The position numbers were made by a program, and so were the translations under genes. From assembly GCF_018860825.1 (NCBI RefSeq), contig NZ_JAHKPZ010000034.1, positions 62,001 to 126,000 on the forward strand: a DNA stretch of 64,000 nt, given 5' to 3'. The notes beneath the pieces are model-generated. The model ran no database searches. It saw nothing but the letters and a program-made list of their open reading frames with translations, and was not told the origin of the DNA. Shown here in pieces: positions 17,691-25,782 of this stretch (position 1 is its first letter; each line of letters begins with the position of its first letter). Origin of the DNA: Lacinutrix sp. C3R15. Its GTDB lineage: Bacteria; Bacteroidota; Bacteroidia; Flavobacteriales; Flavobacteriaceae.

Positions 17691-18677
17691 ATGGATTATG
17701 CTCCTGCTATTAGCAGTATTCTTTCTCCAAAATACCTTGCTGGATTAGTAAAACAACGGTACAACTTAGATGCAACAACAACATGTAGCATCTTAAAAAC
17801 CGGAATAAACCATACGTATTTAATTACAGAACCGAATACAAAATATGTTCTCAGAGTATATTTTTTAGACTGGAGAACACAAAACGAAATTGAAGAAGAG
17901 CTCCAACTATTAGACTTTTTAAAGGCAAACGGTATTTCTGTTTCTTTTCCTATAAAAGACAAAAACAACCAATACATTCAAAGTATTCCTGCTTTTGAAG
18001 GTAAAAGATATGCTGTTTTGTTTTCTTACGCCAAAGGCGAAACAGTTAGAAACCCTTCAAAAGAAGTTTGCTTTACCCTTGGTGAAACCATGGCAAAATT
18101 TCATCAACTAACGCTAGACAAACACATTAACAGAATAGATTACACTGCCAAAACTCTAGTAAATGATGCTTTTAATTCTGCCAATACATTCTTTAAAAAG
18201 AACACAGAAGAGATGGCTTATTACCAACAAGCAAATACCATAATCACTTCTAAATTTGAAAACGCAGATACTTCTAAATTACGAAAAGGTATTGTTCACT
18301 TAGACTTTTGGTATGAAAATTTAAAAGTTAAAGAGACCTCTGAAATTACTGTTTTCGATTTTGATAATTGTGGTAATGGCTGGCTGTTTTTAGATCTTTC
18401 TTATACATTAATGATTCTTTTTAGAAACGAAGCAAACAAAGATAATTTTAAAGAAAAACAAGCTAGTTTTTATCAAGGCTATACCACTATTGCTCATGTT
18501 TCTGATGAAGAGAAAAAACTAATTCCGTATGGAGGTTTAGCTATCTGGTTGCATTATAATAGTATTCATATAAATAGATTTAATGATTTTTCAAATCCTT
18601 TTTTAAGCGAAGATTTTTTAAAATATTGGATACACACAGTAAAACAATGGATGGAGTTTAATGGCATAAAAATTTAA
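17691..18677 (+). CDS. APH-fold phosphotransferase family protein
   Basis: 328 residues of the aminoglycoside/choline kinase-like fold. The N-lobe has INHTYLITEPNTKYVLRVY (ATP-site Lys is replaced by Arg in VLRVY). The catalytic loop is GIVHLDFWYENL and the metal-binding Asp lies in ITVFDFDNCGNGW. It resembles SrkA/homoserine-kinase-type phosphotransferases rather than drug-resistance enzymes; note FW-Y-N in place of the usual G/H-x-N. It follows pccB by 28 bp and may be co-transcribed. The substrate is unknown. Confidence 0.75.
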   Translation: MDYAPAISSILSPKYLAGLVKQRYNLDATTTCSILKTGINHTYLITEPNTKYVLRVYFLDWRTQNEIEEELQLLDFLKANGISVSFPIKDKNNQYIQSIPAFEGKRYAVLFSYAKGETVRNPSKEVCFTLGETMAKFHQLTLDKHINRIDYTAKTLVNDAFNSANTFFKKNTEEMAYYQQANTIITSKFENADTSKLRKGIVHLDFWYENLKVKETSEITVFDFDNCGNGWLFLDLSYTLMILFRNEANKDNFKEKQASFYQGYTTIAHVSDEEKKLIPYGGLAIWLHYNSIHINRFNDFSNPFLSEDFLKYWIHTVKQWMEFNGIKI

Positions 18678-18697
18678 AGCTTAAACCTCAACTTTAT

Positions 18698-20467
18698 TTA
18701 AATTTTAGCCTGATAGGTATACAAATCAAAGTATCTTCCTTTAGCAGCAATAAGAGTATCATGATTACCACGTTCGGCAATTTTTCCGTTTTCAATAACT
18801 AAAATTTGATCTGCTTTTCTAATAGTACTTAATCTATGTGCAATAACTATTGTAGTTCTGTTCTTGGTTAATTGTGTTAAAGATTTTTGAATCAACGCTT
18901 CACTTTCTGTATCTAAGTTTGAGGTAGCTTCGTCAAGAATAATAACTTTAGGATCTGCTAAAATAGCTCTTGCAATTGCAATACGCTGTCTTTGTCCTCC
19001 AGAGAGCTTCACTCCTCTTTCTCCTATTAAAGTTTCTAAACCATCCTCAAATCTATCTGTAAACTCATTTACATAAGCCGCTTTAATTGCTGCTTGTACC
19101 TGATCTTCGGTAGCATTTGGTCTAGGAAACATAATGTTTTCACGTATGGTACCTTCAAATAAAAATTCATCTTGCAAAACAACACCCAAGTGTTTTCTAA
19201 AACTGTTTAATTTTACTTTAGAAAGATCTTGACCATCAATAGTGATTTTACCAGATTCTGGATTTAAAAAAGTGGCAGACAATCCTGCAATAGTTGATTT
19301 TCCAGAACCTGAGCTTCCTACTAAGGCTATTACAGAACCCGAAGGTGCTTTAAAATCTATATTATGAAGTACTGGTTTACCTTCTTCATAAGAAAAATTA
19401 ACCTTATTAAATGCTATATCTCCTTTTAGGCTTGGTAATTCAATGGTACGGTTTTCGTCTTCGTCTTCGGCAGCCATATTCATTAGTTCTTCGGTTCTGT
19501 CTAATCCTGCTAAAGCTTCGGTTAACTGACTACCAATATTACTCATTTGTATAATTGGTGCAATCATAAACCCTAAAACCAAAGTAAAAAACAAAAAATC
19601 ACCTGTAGTCATTTCGTTTTGCATCATATAATAACCACCAATTCCCATGATTCCTGTGGTAGCAACTCCTATTAAAAAAGTAGACGAACTAGTCATTAAA
19701 GCTGTTGCTGTTAAACTCTTTTTTACATTTTGATACAATCTATCTACTCCTTTTTCAAAGATTATGTTTTCTTGTTCTTCGGCATTAAAGGCTTTTATAA
19801 CGCGAACTCCTGCTAAAGTTTCGGTTAATCTACCTGTAACTTCTGCATTAATTTTTCCTCTAGTTCTAAAAATAGGACGTATATATTTAAACGCTTTTAA
19901 AGCGATTATACCAAAAACAGATAATGGAATAAACACAAAAAGTGTCATCCAAGGGTTTAGTTTAATCAATATAATTAGAGATATAATTGCTGTAAAAGTA
20001 CCTCCTACTAATTGTACTAAACCTGTACCTATAAGATTTCTAACTCCTTCTACATCTGTCATTATTCTTGAAACTAAGGCTCCTGATTTTGTATTATCAA
20101 AAAAACGAATAGGTAGTGATAATACTTTCTTTTGTACTTGGGCACGTAATTCTGATATTAAATATTGCGCTTGAACACTTAATATTTTTGTAAGCAAAAA
20201 AGAAGTAACTGCTTGTGCTGTAATAGCCAAAATTACAATAGCAATTAGCATCCATAGTTTACTGGAATCACCACTTGGTACAACCTCATCTAGCAATACC
20301 TTACTCTGCCAAGGCAGTATTAAACCAGAAATACTTTTTATAACGATTAGCACCAAACCAATAAATACCAACTTACGTCTTGGCCAAATAATGGTTTTAA
20401 ACGCTTGTTTTAAAGTTACTTTTGATTTGGTTTTATCTTTAGAATCTGAAGTTTTTAAATGCTGCAT
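18698..20467 (-). CDS. ABC exporter (fused membrane and ATPase domains)
   Basis: 589 residues from the ATG at 20467. Residues ~30-315 form a six-helix type-1 exporter membrane domain. The nucleotide-binding domain has Walker A GSSGSGKST, Q-loop VVLQDEFLFEGTIREN, signature LSGGQRQRIAIARAI, Walker B VIILDEATSNLD and the switch His in VIAHRLSTI. This is the MsbA/MDR-like half-transporter class that works as a homodimer exporting lipids or hydrophobic compounds. An upstream TTG in the same frame is rejected because it lies inside a promoter element. The gene is convergent with the APH-fold kinase. Confidence 0.88.
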   Translation of the reverse strand: MQHLKTSDSKDKTKSKVTLKQAFKTIIWPRRKLVFIGLVLIVIKSISGLILPWQSKVLLDEVVPSGDSSKLWMLIAIVILAITAQAVTSFLLTKILSVQAQYLISELRAQVQKKVLSLPIRFFDNTKSGALVSRIMTDVEGVRNLIGTGLVQLVGGTFTAIISLIILIKLNPWMTLFVFIPLSVFGIIALKAFKYIRPIFRTRGKINAEVTGRLTETLAGVRVIKAFNAEEQENIIFEKGVDRLYQNVKKSLTATALMTSSSTFLIGVATTGIMGIGGYYMMQNEMTTGDFLFFTLVLGFMIAPIIQMSNIGSQLTEALAGLDRTEELMNMAAEDEDENRTIELPSLKGDIAFNKVNFSYEEGKPVLHNIDFKAPSGSVIALVGSSGSGKSTIAGLSATFLNPESGKITIDGQDLSKVKLNSFRKHLGVVLQDEFLFEGTIRENIMFPRPNATEDQVQAAIKAAYVNEFTDRFEDGLETLIGERGVKLSGGQRQRIAIARAILADPKVIILDEATSNLDTESEALIQKSLTQLTKNRTTIVIAHRLSTIRKADQILVIENGKIAERGNHDTLIAAKGRYFDLYTYQAKI

Positions 20468-20485
20468 AAGTATATAAATGAATTG

Positions 20486-20493
20486 CAAATATA
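20486..20493 (-). promoter_or_regulatory. flavobacterial -7 element for the ABC exporter gene
   Basis: On the minus strand TATATTTG is a perfect TAnnTTTG match ending 18 bp before the ATG at 20467. It overlaps the apparent TTG start of the longer reading frame and so fixes the shorter start. Confidence 0.55.
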
Positions 20494-20618
20494 CACATCT
20501 TAACTGTTGCTATATTTAGTATTTATGATATATAGCAGCCTGTGTTTTTATCTTAGCTGCTTCTTTTTTAATTCTCCTCTACATTCTAGCACTTTACAAG
20601 AGAATTATTACTTTATAA

Positions 20619-20652
20619 AAAAAGCCAAAACAGGTTTCTGTTTTGGCTTTTG
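20619..20652 (-). terminator. Rho-independent terminator of the gdh operon
   Basis: AAAAGCCAAAACAG gttt CTGTTTTGGCTTTT is a perfect 14-bp stem. On the minus strand it is followed by a run of seven T. It closes the operon ending with the 125-residue gene and insulates the ABC exporter gene downstream. Confidence 0.85.
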
Positions 20653-20672
20653 CATAAAATATAAAGCATTTT

Positions 20673-21050
20673 TTATTTAAGTATTTCAGAATAAAATTTG
20701 TCTTTCTGTTTTCTAAAATCAGTAATCGTTTTTAAATACAAAACTCTAAAATTTTCATGTTTATTAATATAGTATAGATCGCATTCAAAATTATCACATT
20801 CTTTGTACTGTACCATGGTACTTTTATAGTTAACTAATGTATTTAAAACAGATTGGTTTTTAATGATTAGCTCTAAAAACAGATCTCTAAAATCTCTGTT
20901 TTTAATTACATTTGAAGCTATTTTTGCTAACCTATCACTTTCTTTAATTGCATAACTAATATGAGACATCCATAAGCGTAATTCTTCAGCGGTTCTTTTT
21001 TGAACAATTTGCTCATCGCTATCATGGTTAAAAAATGTATTTAATTCCAT
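20673..21050 (-). CDS. conserved helical protein of unknown function
   Basis: 125 residues, almost entirely predicted helix (RTAEELRLWMSHISYAIKESDRLAKIA), without signal peptide or membrane segments. No catalytic motif is visible. It is the last gene of the glutamate-dehydrogenase operon, 14 bp after the GreA-like gene, and is followed directly by a terminator. I do not recognise the family. Confidence 0.6.
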   Translation of the reverse strand: MELNTFFNHDSDEQIVQKRTAEELRLWMSHISYAIKESDRLAKIASNVIKNRDFRDLFLELIIKNQSVLNTLVNYKSTMVQYKECDNFECDLYYINKHENFRVLYLKTITDFRKQKDKFYSEILK

Positions 21051-21064
21051 AATTTTTTATTTTA

Positions 21065-21466
21065 TTACTTTACTTTTTCTGTTTGTTTCACCTCTTTAAT
21101 TTCTAGAGATTTTACACCACCAGGAAATTCCCAATCTATAATATCTCCTTTTGCATAGCCAATTATAGCTAAACCCATTGGAGTTAAAACAGATACCTTT
21201 TTATTAGAAAAATTGCTTTCTGTTGGTGTTACTAATTGAAACTCATTTTGCCATCCATCTTTAGTTGCAACCACTACATAAGAGTTAAAACGAATAACAT
21301 CATCTGGCAATTCCTCTTCATCTAATACAATAGCGCTTTTTAATTCTTCATGTAACCTTAAAACAGATTGTTTTCTAACAGTTTCTTTATAACCTTCTGA
21401 TAGATTAAGTAATTGCTTTATAGTCACAAATTCCTTTTTTTCTAATACAATATTACCATACTTCAT
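21065..21466 (-). CDS. GreA/GreB-family (Rnk-like) RNA polymerase-binding protein
   Basis: 133 residues. The C-terminal half (SYVVVATKDGWQNEFQLVTP ... NKKVSVLTPMGLAIIGYAKGD, in parts) is the FKBP-like domain of GreA/GreB, with the characteristic LTPMG-A-IG-KGD signature. The N-terminal part (~50 residues) is helical but too short for the full GreA coiled coil that enters the secondary channel. It may therefore modulate polymerase as Rnk does, without transcript-cleavage activity. It follows the gdh gene by 19 bp. Confidence 0.8.
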   Translation of the reverse strand: MKYGNIVLEKKEFVTIKQLLNLSEGYKETVRKQSVLRLHEELKSAIVLDEEELPDDVIRFNSYVVVATKDGWQNEFQLVTPTESNFSNKKVSVLTPMGLAIIGYAKGDIIDWEFPGGVKSLEIKEVKQTEKVK

Positions 21467-21485
21467 GTTTCATAATTTTAAATTA

Positions 21486-22781
21486 TCAAGGAAAAATTCC
21501 TCTTTGTATATATGCTTTTTCAATACGTTCTATTGCTATAAAATAAGCTGCCGAACGTAAATCAATTTCTTTGCTCTCTGCGGTATTTAAAACCCTATTA
21601 AAAACTTCTTTAATTTTTTTATCTAGTTTTATTAATATTTCATCCAGCTCCCAAAGTTCTCCATTACGGTTTTGTAACCATTCAAAATAGCTACCAATTA
21701 CACCTCCAGAATTACATAAAATATCAGGAATAACAGTAACTCCTTTTTCTAACAAAATCTTTTCTGCTTCTACTGTTGTAGGTCCGTTTGCGCCTTCAGC
21801 AATTAAAAAAGCTTTTATATCATTAGCATTATCTTTAGTAATTTGATTTCCTAAGGCTGCAGGAATAAAAATATCACAATCTAAAGCAAAGAAATCTTCT
21901 TTAACCACAGCTGTAGCACCAGGAAATCCTTGAACACTACCCTGATTGTTTTTAATGTACGCTAATAAATCTTCTACAGATAAACCTTTGGTACTACCAA
22001 TAGAAGCAAAAGCATCTTGAACACCAACCATTTTTGCACCTTCTAACTCTAAAAAGTGCGCTGCCCAATAACCAACATTACCAAACCCTTGCACCATAAA
22101 TGTTTTGCCTTTTAAATCTACATTTTTGTTTTGTGCCCAATATTTAATAGTTAAAAACACACCAAAACCTGTTGCTCTATCTCTACCTTCTAAACCACCA
22201 GAACCAACAGGTTTACCCGTTACTACATGTTGATTTTTAGAACGCTCTGATGGTGCTTTTGTAGACATATAAGTATCTGCAATCCACGCCATAGTTTGTG
22301 CATTGGTATTTACATCTGGAGCAGGAATATCATGTTCTGGGCCAATATTTTCGCCTAAAGCATAGGTAAAACGTCTTGTAATACGCTCTAATTCTGCATT
22401 AGAATACTTTTTAGGATCCATTTGTATTCCTCCTTTAGCTCCACCATAAGGCAAACCTGCAAGAGACGTTTTCCAGGTCATCCACATAGCTAATGCTTTT
22501 ACAGAATCTATATCAATAGTTGGATGGTAACGCAAACCTCCTTTATAAGGTCCTAATGCATTATTGTGTTGTACTCTGTAGCCTTTAAAAATTTCTACTT
22601 CGCCATTATCCATACGTACCGGAAAATGAATAATTAATTCATTATTGGTAACTTCTAGTATTTTTTTTATGTTAGGATTTAAATTAACCAAATTTGCTGC
22701 AGTGTCAAATTGTTTCATCACATTTGCTAGCATACCTTGCTTTGGTTGCTTTTTCTTTTTTAATTCTTTTGTTAAAGTCAT
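21486..22781 (-). CDS. gdhA: Glu/Leu/Phe/Val-type glutamate dehydrogenase
   Basis: 431 residues of the hexameric glutamate dehydrogenase family. Substrate-binding GPYKGGLRYHP (K80) and TSLAGLPYGGAKGG (catalytic Lys116) are followed by PAPDVNT (D156). The dinucleotide loop is GFGNVG (232-237). It interconverts glutamate and 2-oxoglutarate plus ammonium. It lies 21 bp after the small Cys protein and belongs to an operon led by a sigma-54 promoter motif, with NtrB/NtrC-like genes upstream, which fits nitrogen control. NAD versus NADP use cannot be settled from sequence alone. Confidence 0.9.
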   Translation of the reverse strand: MTLTKELKKKKQPKQGMLANVMKQFDTAANLVNLNPNIKKILEVTNNELIIHFPVRMDNGEVEIFKGYRVQHNNALGPYKGGLRYHPTIDIDSVKALAMWMTWKTSLAGLPYGGAKGGIQMDPKKYSNAELERITRRFTYALGENIGPEHDIPAPDVNTNAQTMAWIADTYMSTKAPSERSKNQHVVTGKPVGSGGLEGRDRATGFGVFLTIKYWAQNKNVDLKGKTFMVQGFGNVGYWAAHFLELEGAKMVGVQDAFASIGSTKGLSVEDLLAYIKNNQGSVQGFPGATAVVKEDFFALDCDIFIPAALGNQITKDNANDIKAFLIAEGANGPTTVEAEKILLEKGVTVIPDILCNSGGVIGSYFEWLQNRNGELWELDEILIKLDKKIKEVFNRVLNTAESKEIDLRSAAYFIAIERIEKAYIQRGIFP

Positions 22782-22802
22782 TGTAAGATTTGTTTTAAAT
22801 TT

Positions 22803-22991
22803 TTAAACTGTGTATTCGGTAGCTTGGTACTCGAAAGCATTTTTAGTTGTTCCTTTTTGTTGTTCTAAATTGTTTGTAGTAGTTACTTCAAATTCACTAC
22901 AGGACCATATAAAATTTTTATTGGATGTTAAACTACAGTCGTTGTTAAACTTGCAAGTACTGCATAGGCTGTTTTCCATAACACTATTCAT
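22803..22991 (-). CDS. small Cys-cluster protein leading the gdh operon
   Basis: 62 residues from the ATG at 22991. The core LCSTCKFNNDCSLTSNKNFIWSCSEFE contains four Cys (CxxCx5C...C) and an invariant-looking W-S-C-SEFE end, suggesting a small zinc or iron site; I quote it in pieces of the reading. The in-frame extension to 23033 runs back across both a TAnnTTTG element and a sigma-54 motif, so the shorter start is preferred. It lies 21 bp before gdhA. The function is unknown. Confidence 0.6.
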   Translation of the reverse strand: MNSVMENSLCSTCKFNNDCSLTSNKNFIWSCSEFEVTTTNNLEQQKGTTKNAFEYQATEYTV

Positions 22992-23011
22992 ATTTTTAGT
23001 TTTACATATTG

Positions 23012-23019
23012 CAAACCTA
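23012..23019 (-). promoter_or_regulatory. flavobacterial -7 element before the gdh operon
   Basis: On the minus strand TAGGTTTG matches TAnnTTTG and ends 20 bp before the ATG at 22991. It partly abuts the sigma-54 motif, so the operon may have both a housekeeping and a sigma-54 start. Confidence 0.45.
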
Positions 23020-23021
23020 AA

Positions 23022-23037
23022 AGCAAGTGCCATGCCA
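23022..23037 (-). promoter_or_regulatory. sigma-54 (-24/-12) promoter of the gdh operon
   Basis: On the minus strand TGGCATGGCACTTGCT carries GG and GC at the exact 12-bp offset of the -24/-12 consensus TGGCAC-N5-TTGCW, with one mismatch in the -24 box. The predicted start, about 23011, gives a 20-nt leader before the ATG at 22991. The gene directly upstream encodes a GAFTGA-bearing sigma-54 activator. This is the strongest sigma-54 site I noticed in the window. Confidence 0.75.
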
Positions 23038-23065
23038 TTAAAAAAAACAGTATAATAAGAAACAC

Positions 23066-23092
23066 AAAAACACCTTAAAAAAACAGGTGTTT
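23066..23092 (-). terminator. terminator of the NtrC-like gene
   Basis: AAACACCT and AGGTGTTT form an 8-bp stem around a 9-base A-rich loop, followed on the minus strand by a T-run. It separates the activator gene from the sigma-54 promoter of the gdh operon. Confidence 0.65.
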
Positions 23093-23178
23093 ACATGGTT
23101 TTATAAAGAATATGGTATAATATAGAAGTGTGGTAAAATTACACAACTGCGTAAAAATTACTCGGTTTTAGGTAGCCT

Positions 23179-24507
23179 TTATTTTATTTTTTCACCTAAA
23201 GTTTTTCGGTCAATTTGTAAAATTTTTGCTGCTTTTGTTTTATTGTTATTAGTAGCCTTAAGTACCTTAAGAATATACTTTTTTTCTATTTCTTTTAAAG
23301 GAAGGAGTTCTTGATTTTCTTCAGGAAAAACTATGGTATACTTTAAATGTTCTGGTAAGTCTTGTATAGTAACCTGTTTATTACACATAATTACAGCACG
23401 TTGTATAACGTTTTCTAATTCTCTAATATTTCCTGGCCAGTTATAGCGTTCAAGAGCTGTTAGTGCTTCTGGAGTAATTGATATTAACCTATCTTTAAAC
23501 TCTACACCATACTTAAACAAAAATTTATTTACTAAAAGCAAAATATCTTCTTTACGCTCACGTAATGGAGGTACATTAATTTCTACAACGGTTAAACGAT
23601 AATAAAGGTCTTCGCGAAAACGCTCTTTTGATATTAAGTTTTTTAAATCTACATTAGTTGCTGCAATGACACGTACATCTATGGGTTCTACTTTTTGAGA
23701 ACCAACCCTAAGCACTTCTTTTTCTTGTAGCACCCGTAGTAAACGCAATTGGGTTGCTAAAGATGCATTACCTATTTCATCTAAAAATATGGTTCCTTTA
23801 TTAGCTGCTTGAAAAAATCCGTTTCTATCCTTTTCTGCTCCAGTAAAAGCGCCTTTAGTATAACCAAACAATTCTGCTTCTAATAAATTTTCTGGTATAG
23901 CACCACAATTTACAGCTACAAAAGGAGCTGCTGCATATTTACCCTTATAATGAATAGAACGTGCCACTAATTCTTTTCCTGTACCACTTTCACCTGTAAT
24001 AAAAACTGTTGCCTTATTGTCTTTTACACGCTCAATAACAGCAGTTACTTTTTTTATTGCTTTAGATTGTCCGATGAGATCGCCATAAGCTGTTTTATCG
24101 GTTGCTTTAGAAGAATCAACTTTGGTTGTTTTAGGTTTTTCAAGTAATGCTTTTACAACTGCGTTTTTTAATTCTTCTTTTGTGAATGGCTTGGTTACAT
24201 ACTCCATAGCACCAGATTTTAAAGCATCTAAAGCACCATCAATAGAAGGGTATCCTGTTACCACAAGTTTAGGAATACTAGGAAAATGTTCAGAAACATA
24301 TTTTACCAACTCTAAACCATCCACTCCAGGCATTTTTAAATCTGTTATTAACAAATCTATATTTTTATCTTGTAAAATAGCAATAGCTTCTTTTACAGAA
24401 ACAGCCTTGTATGTATGATAGTTTAATGTTTTTAAATGCCTCTGAATAAGTTCTAAAATGTGCACATCATCATCTACAATTAATATGTTTTCACGATTTA
24501 ATTCCAT
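23179..24507 (-). CDS. NtrC-family sigma-54 response regulator
   Basis: 442 residues in three domains. The receiver (1-120) has DDD at 12-14, phospho-acceptor D56 and K106. The AAA+ domain has Walker A GESGTGKE (172-179), GAFTGA (219-224), which contacts sigma-54, Walker B FLDEIG, and the arginine region RFREDLYYRL. The C-terminal Fis-type HTH is NNNKTKAAKILQIDRKTL. All sigma-54 activation motifs are intact. It lies 3 bp after the kinase gene, and the nearest target is the -24/-12 promoter just downstream. Confidence 0.92.
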   Translation of the reverse strand: MELNRENILIVDDDVHILELIQRHLKTLNYHTYKAVSVKEAIAILQDKNIDLLITDLKMPGVDGLELVKYVSEHFPSIPKLVVTGYPSIDGALDALKSGAMEYVTKPFTKEELKNAVVKALLEKPKTTKVDSSKATDKTAYGDLIGQSKAIKKVTAVIERVKDNKATVFITGESGTGKELVARSIHYKGKYAAAPFVAVNCGAIPENLLEAELFGYTKGAFTGAEKDRNGFFQAANKGTIFLDEIGNASLATQLRLLRVLQEKEVLRVGSQKVEPIDVRVIAATNVDLKNLISKERFREDLYYRLTVVEINVPPLRERKEDILLLVNKFLFKYGVEFKDRLISITPEALTALERYNWPGNIRELENVIQRAVIMCNKQVTIQDLPEHLKYTIVFPEENQELLPLKEIEKKYILKVLKATNNNKTKAAKILQIDRKTLGEKIK

Positions 24508-24510
24508 GTT

Positions 24511-25611
24511 TTAATTTTTAGGAAGCTGAATTGTAAAAATAGTACCTTTTGGTATATTAGGTGTATGTTTTATGCTTCCTTTATGACTTTTAACAATGCC
24601 ATGTACTACACTTAAACCAAGACCAGAACCTTCACCAACAGGTTTTGTGGTATAAAATGGATGGAATACATTTTCACTATTACCTGCTTCAATCCCTTTT
24701 CCTTGATCACTTATTTCTATTTCAATATCTTTTTTAGATTGTTTTACACTTACTTGAATAACCCCTTTTTCTGGCGAAAAGTAAATTGCATTAATTACTA
24801 AATTAAAAATAACTTGTGTTAATTGAATGGCATCTACACGAAGAGGTATATTTTTATCTATAATATGCAATTGGCAGTCTAAATTCTTTTTTATAAAATT
24901 AGGTTTTAACAAGCTAATTGCGTCTTTTACTATAGGTACTATGTTTGTTAATTTCATTTGCTGTGGCATATCACATGAAAAAAACATGAGCTTTTTAACT
25001 ACTTCTCTAGAGTAAATGGCACTGTTTGTAATTTTTTCTAAGTCTTTTAAAGCTTCGGAGTTATCTAAAAACTGCTCTTTTAGTAATTCTGAATAACCTA
25101 AAATATTTGCTAAAGGCGTATTAAGTTCATGAGCAATACCTGCTGTAATTTCTCCTAAAATAGATAATCTATCTGTACGTTCTATTTGTCTTCTGGTTAT
25201 GGCTTCGTTTACAATAATTTGTTTACGTTCTAATAAATTACCAATCTCTAAAGCTACTTTTTCTAGTAGTTGTTTTTCTTCATTAAAAAAACTACTAGAA
25301 GTGTATTTAGATTGCGAATAGCCAATTTTAATAGAACCTATTGGTGTATTAAATGTTTTTATAGCAGAAAGAATAAACACCTTTTCTACAGGTTCTTTTC
25401 CTGTTTTAAACAATTCATTATTAATAAAAATTTCAACAGAAGCATCTTCTGGATAGCGAATTGCTTTTTGTAGACTTATAGCAATTGCTTGTATGGTAGG
25501 GTTTAAATTTTCGAAATCACAATTTGCTATATAAGAGCTTATTGTATATAAACAGGTAAGTTCTTTTATACGTTCTTTTAATTTTTCTTCTGTAGTAATT
25601 AATGGAGCCAT
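24511..25611 (-). CDS. cytosolic NtrB-like sensor histidine kinase
   Basis: 366 residues with no membrane helices. Residues ~10-130 look like a GAF domain. The dimerisation/phosphoacceptor helix contains GIAHELNTPLANILGYSEL (His161), followed by the HATPase domain with VINAIYFSPE (N box), SDQGKGIE and GEGSGLGLSVVHGIV. It would phosphorylate the adjacent NtrC-like regulator in response to a cytoplasmic signal, probably nitrogen or redox status given the gdh operon next door. That signal is inferred from context only. Confidence 0.88.
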   Translation of the reverse strand: MAPLITTEEKLKERIKELTCLYTISSYIANCDFENLNPTIQAIAISLQKAIRYPEDASVEIFINNELFKTGKEPVEKVFILSAIKTFNTPIGSIKIGYSQSKYTSSSFFNEEKQLLEKVALEIGNLLERKQIIVNEAITRRQIERTDRLSILGEITAGIAHELNTPLANILGYSELLKEQFLDNSEALKDLEKITNSAIYSREVVKKLMFFSCDMPQQMKLTNIVPIVKDAISLLKPNFIKKNLDCQLHIIDKNIPLRVDAIQLTQVIFNLVINAIYFSPEKGVIQVSVKQSKKDIEIEISDQGKGIEAGNSENVFHPFYTTKPVGEGSGLGLSVVHGIVKSHKGSIKHTPNIPKGTIFTIQLPKN

Positions 25612-25628
25612 TGTTATTGTTTACTAAA

Positions 25629-25636
25629 CAAAAATA
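25629..25636 (-). promoter_or_regulatory. flavobacterial -7 element for the kinase/regulator pair
   Basis: On the minus strand TATTTTTG (TAnnTTTG) ends 17 bp before the kinase ATG at 25611. The initiating transcript would carry kinase and activator together. Confidence 0.45.
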
Positions 25637-25724
25637 CATATTTTATTAGCTAACTAAATATTAGCAATGTATTATATATACTAAGTTAAAAGATAAAACA
25701 AAATATACTAATAATTATGAATAC

Positions 25725-25753
25725 AAAAAAAGGGCTTCTTACGAAACCCCTTT
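25725..25753 (-). terminator. terminator after the first beta-propeller protein gene
   Basis: On the minus strand AAAGGGGTTTC gtaa GAAGCCCTTT forms a near-perfect stem followed by a T-run, about 30 bp beyond the stop codon of the 854-residue gene. Confidence 0.65.
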
Positions 25754-25782
25754 CTTCCTTAATAACTATTAATAATTACAAC

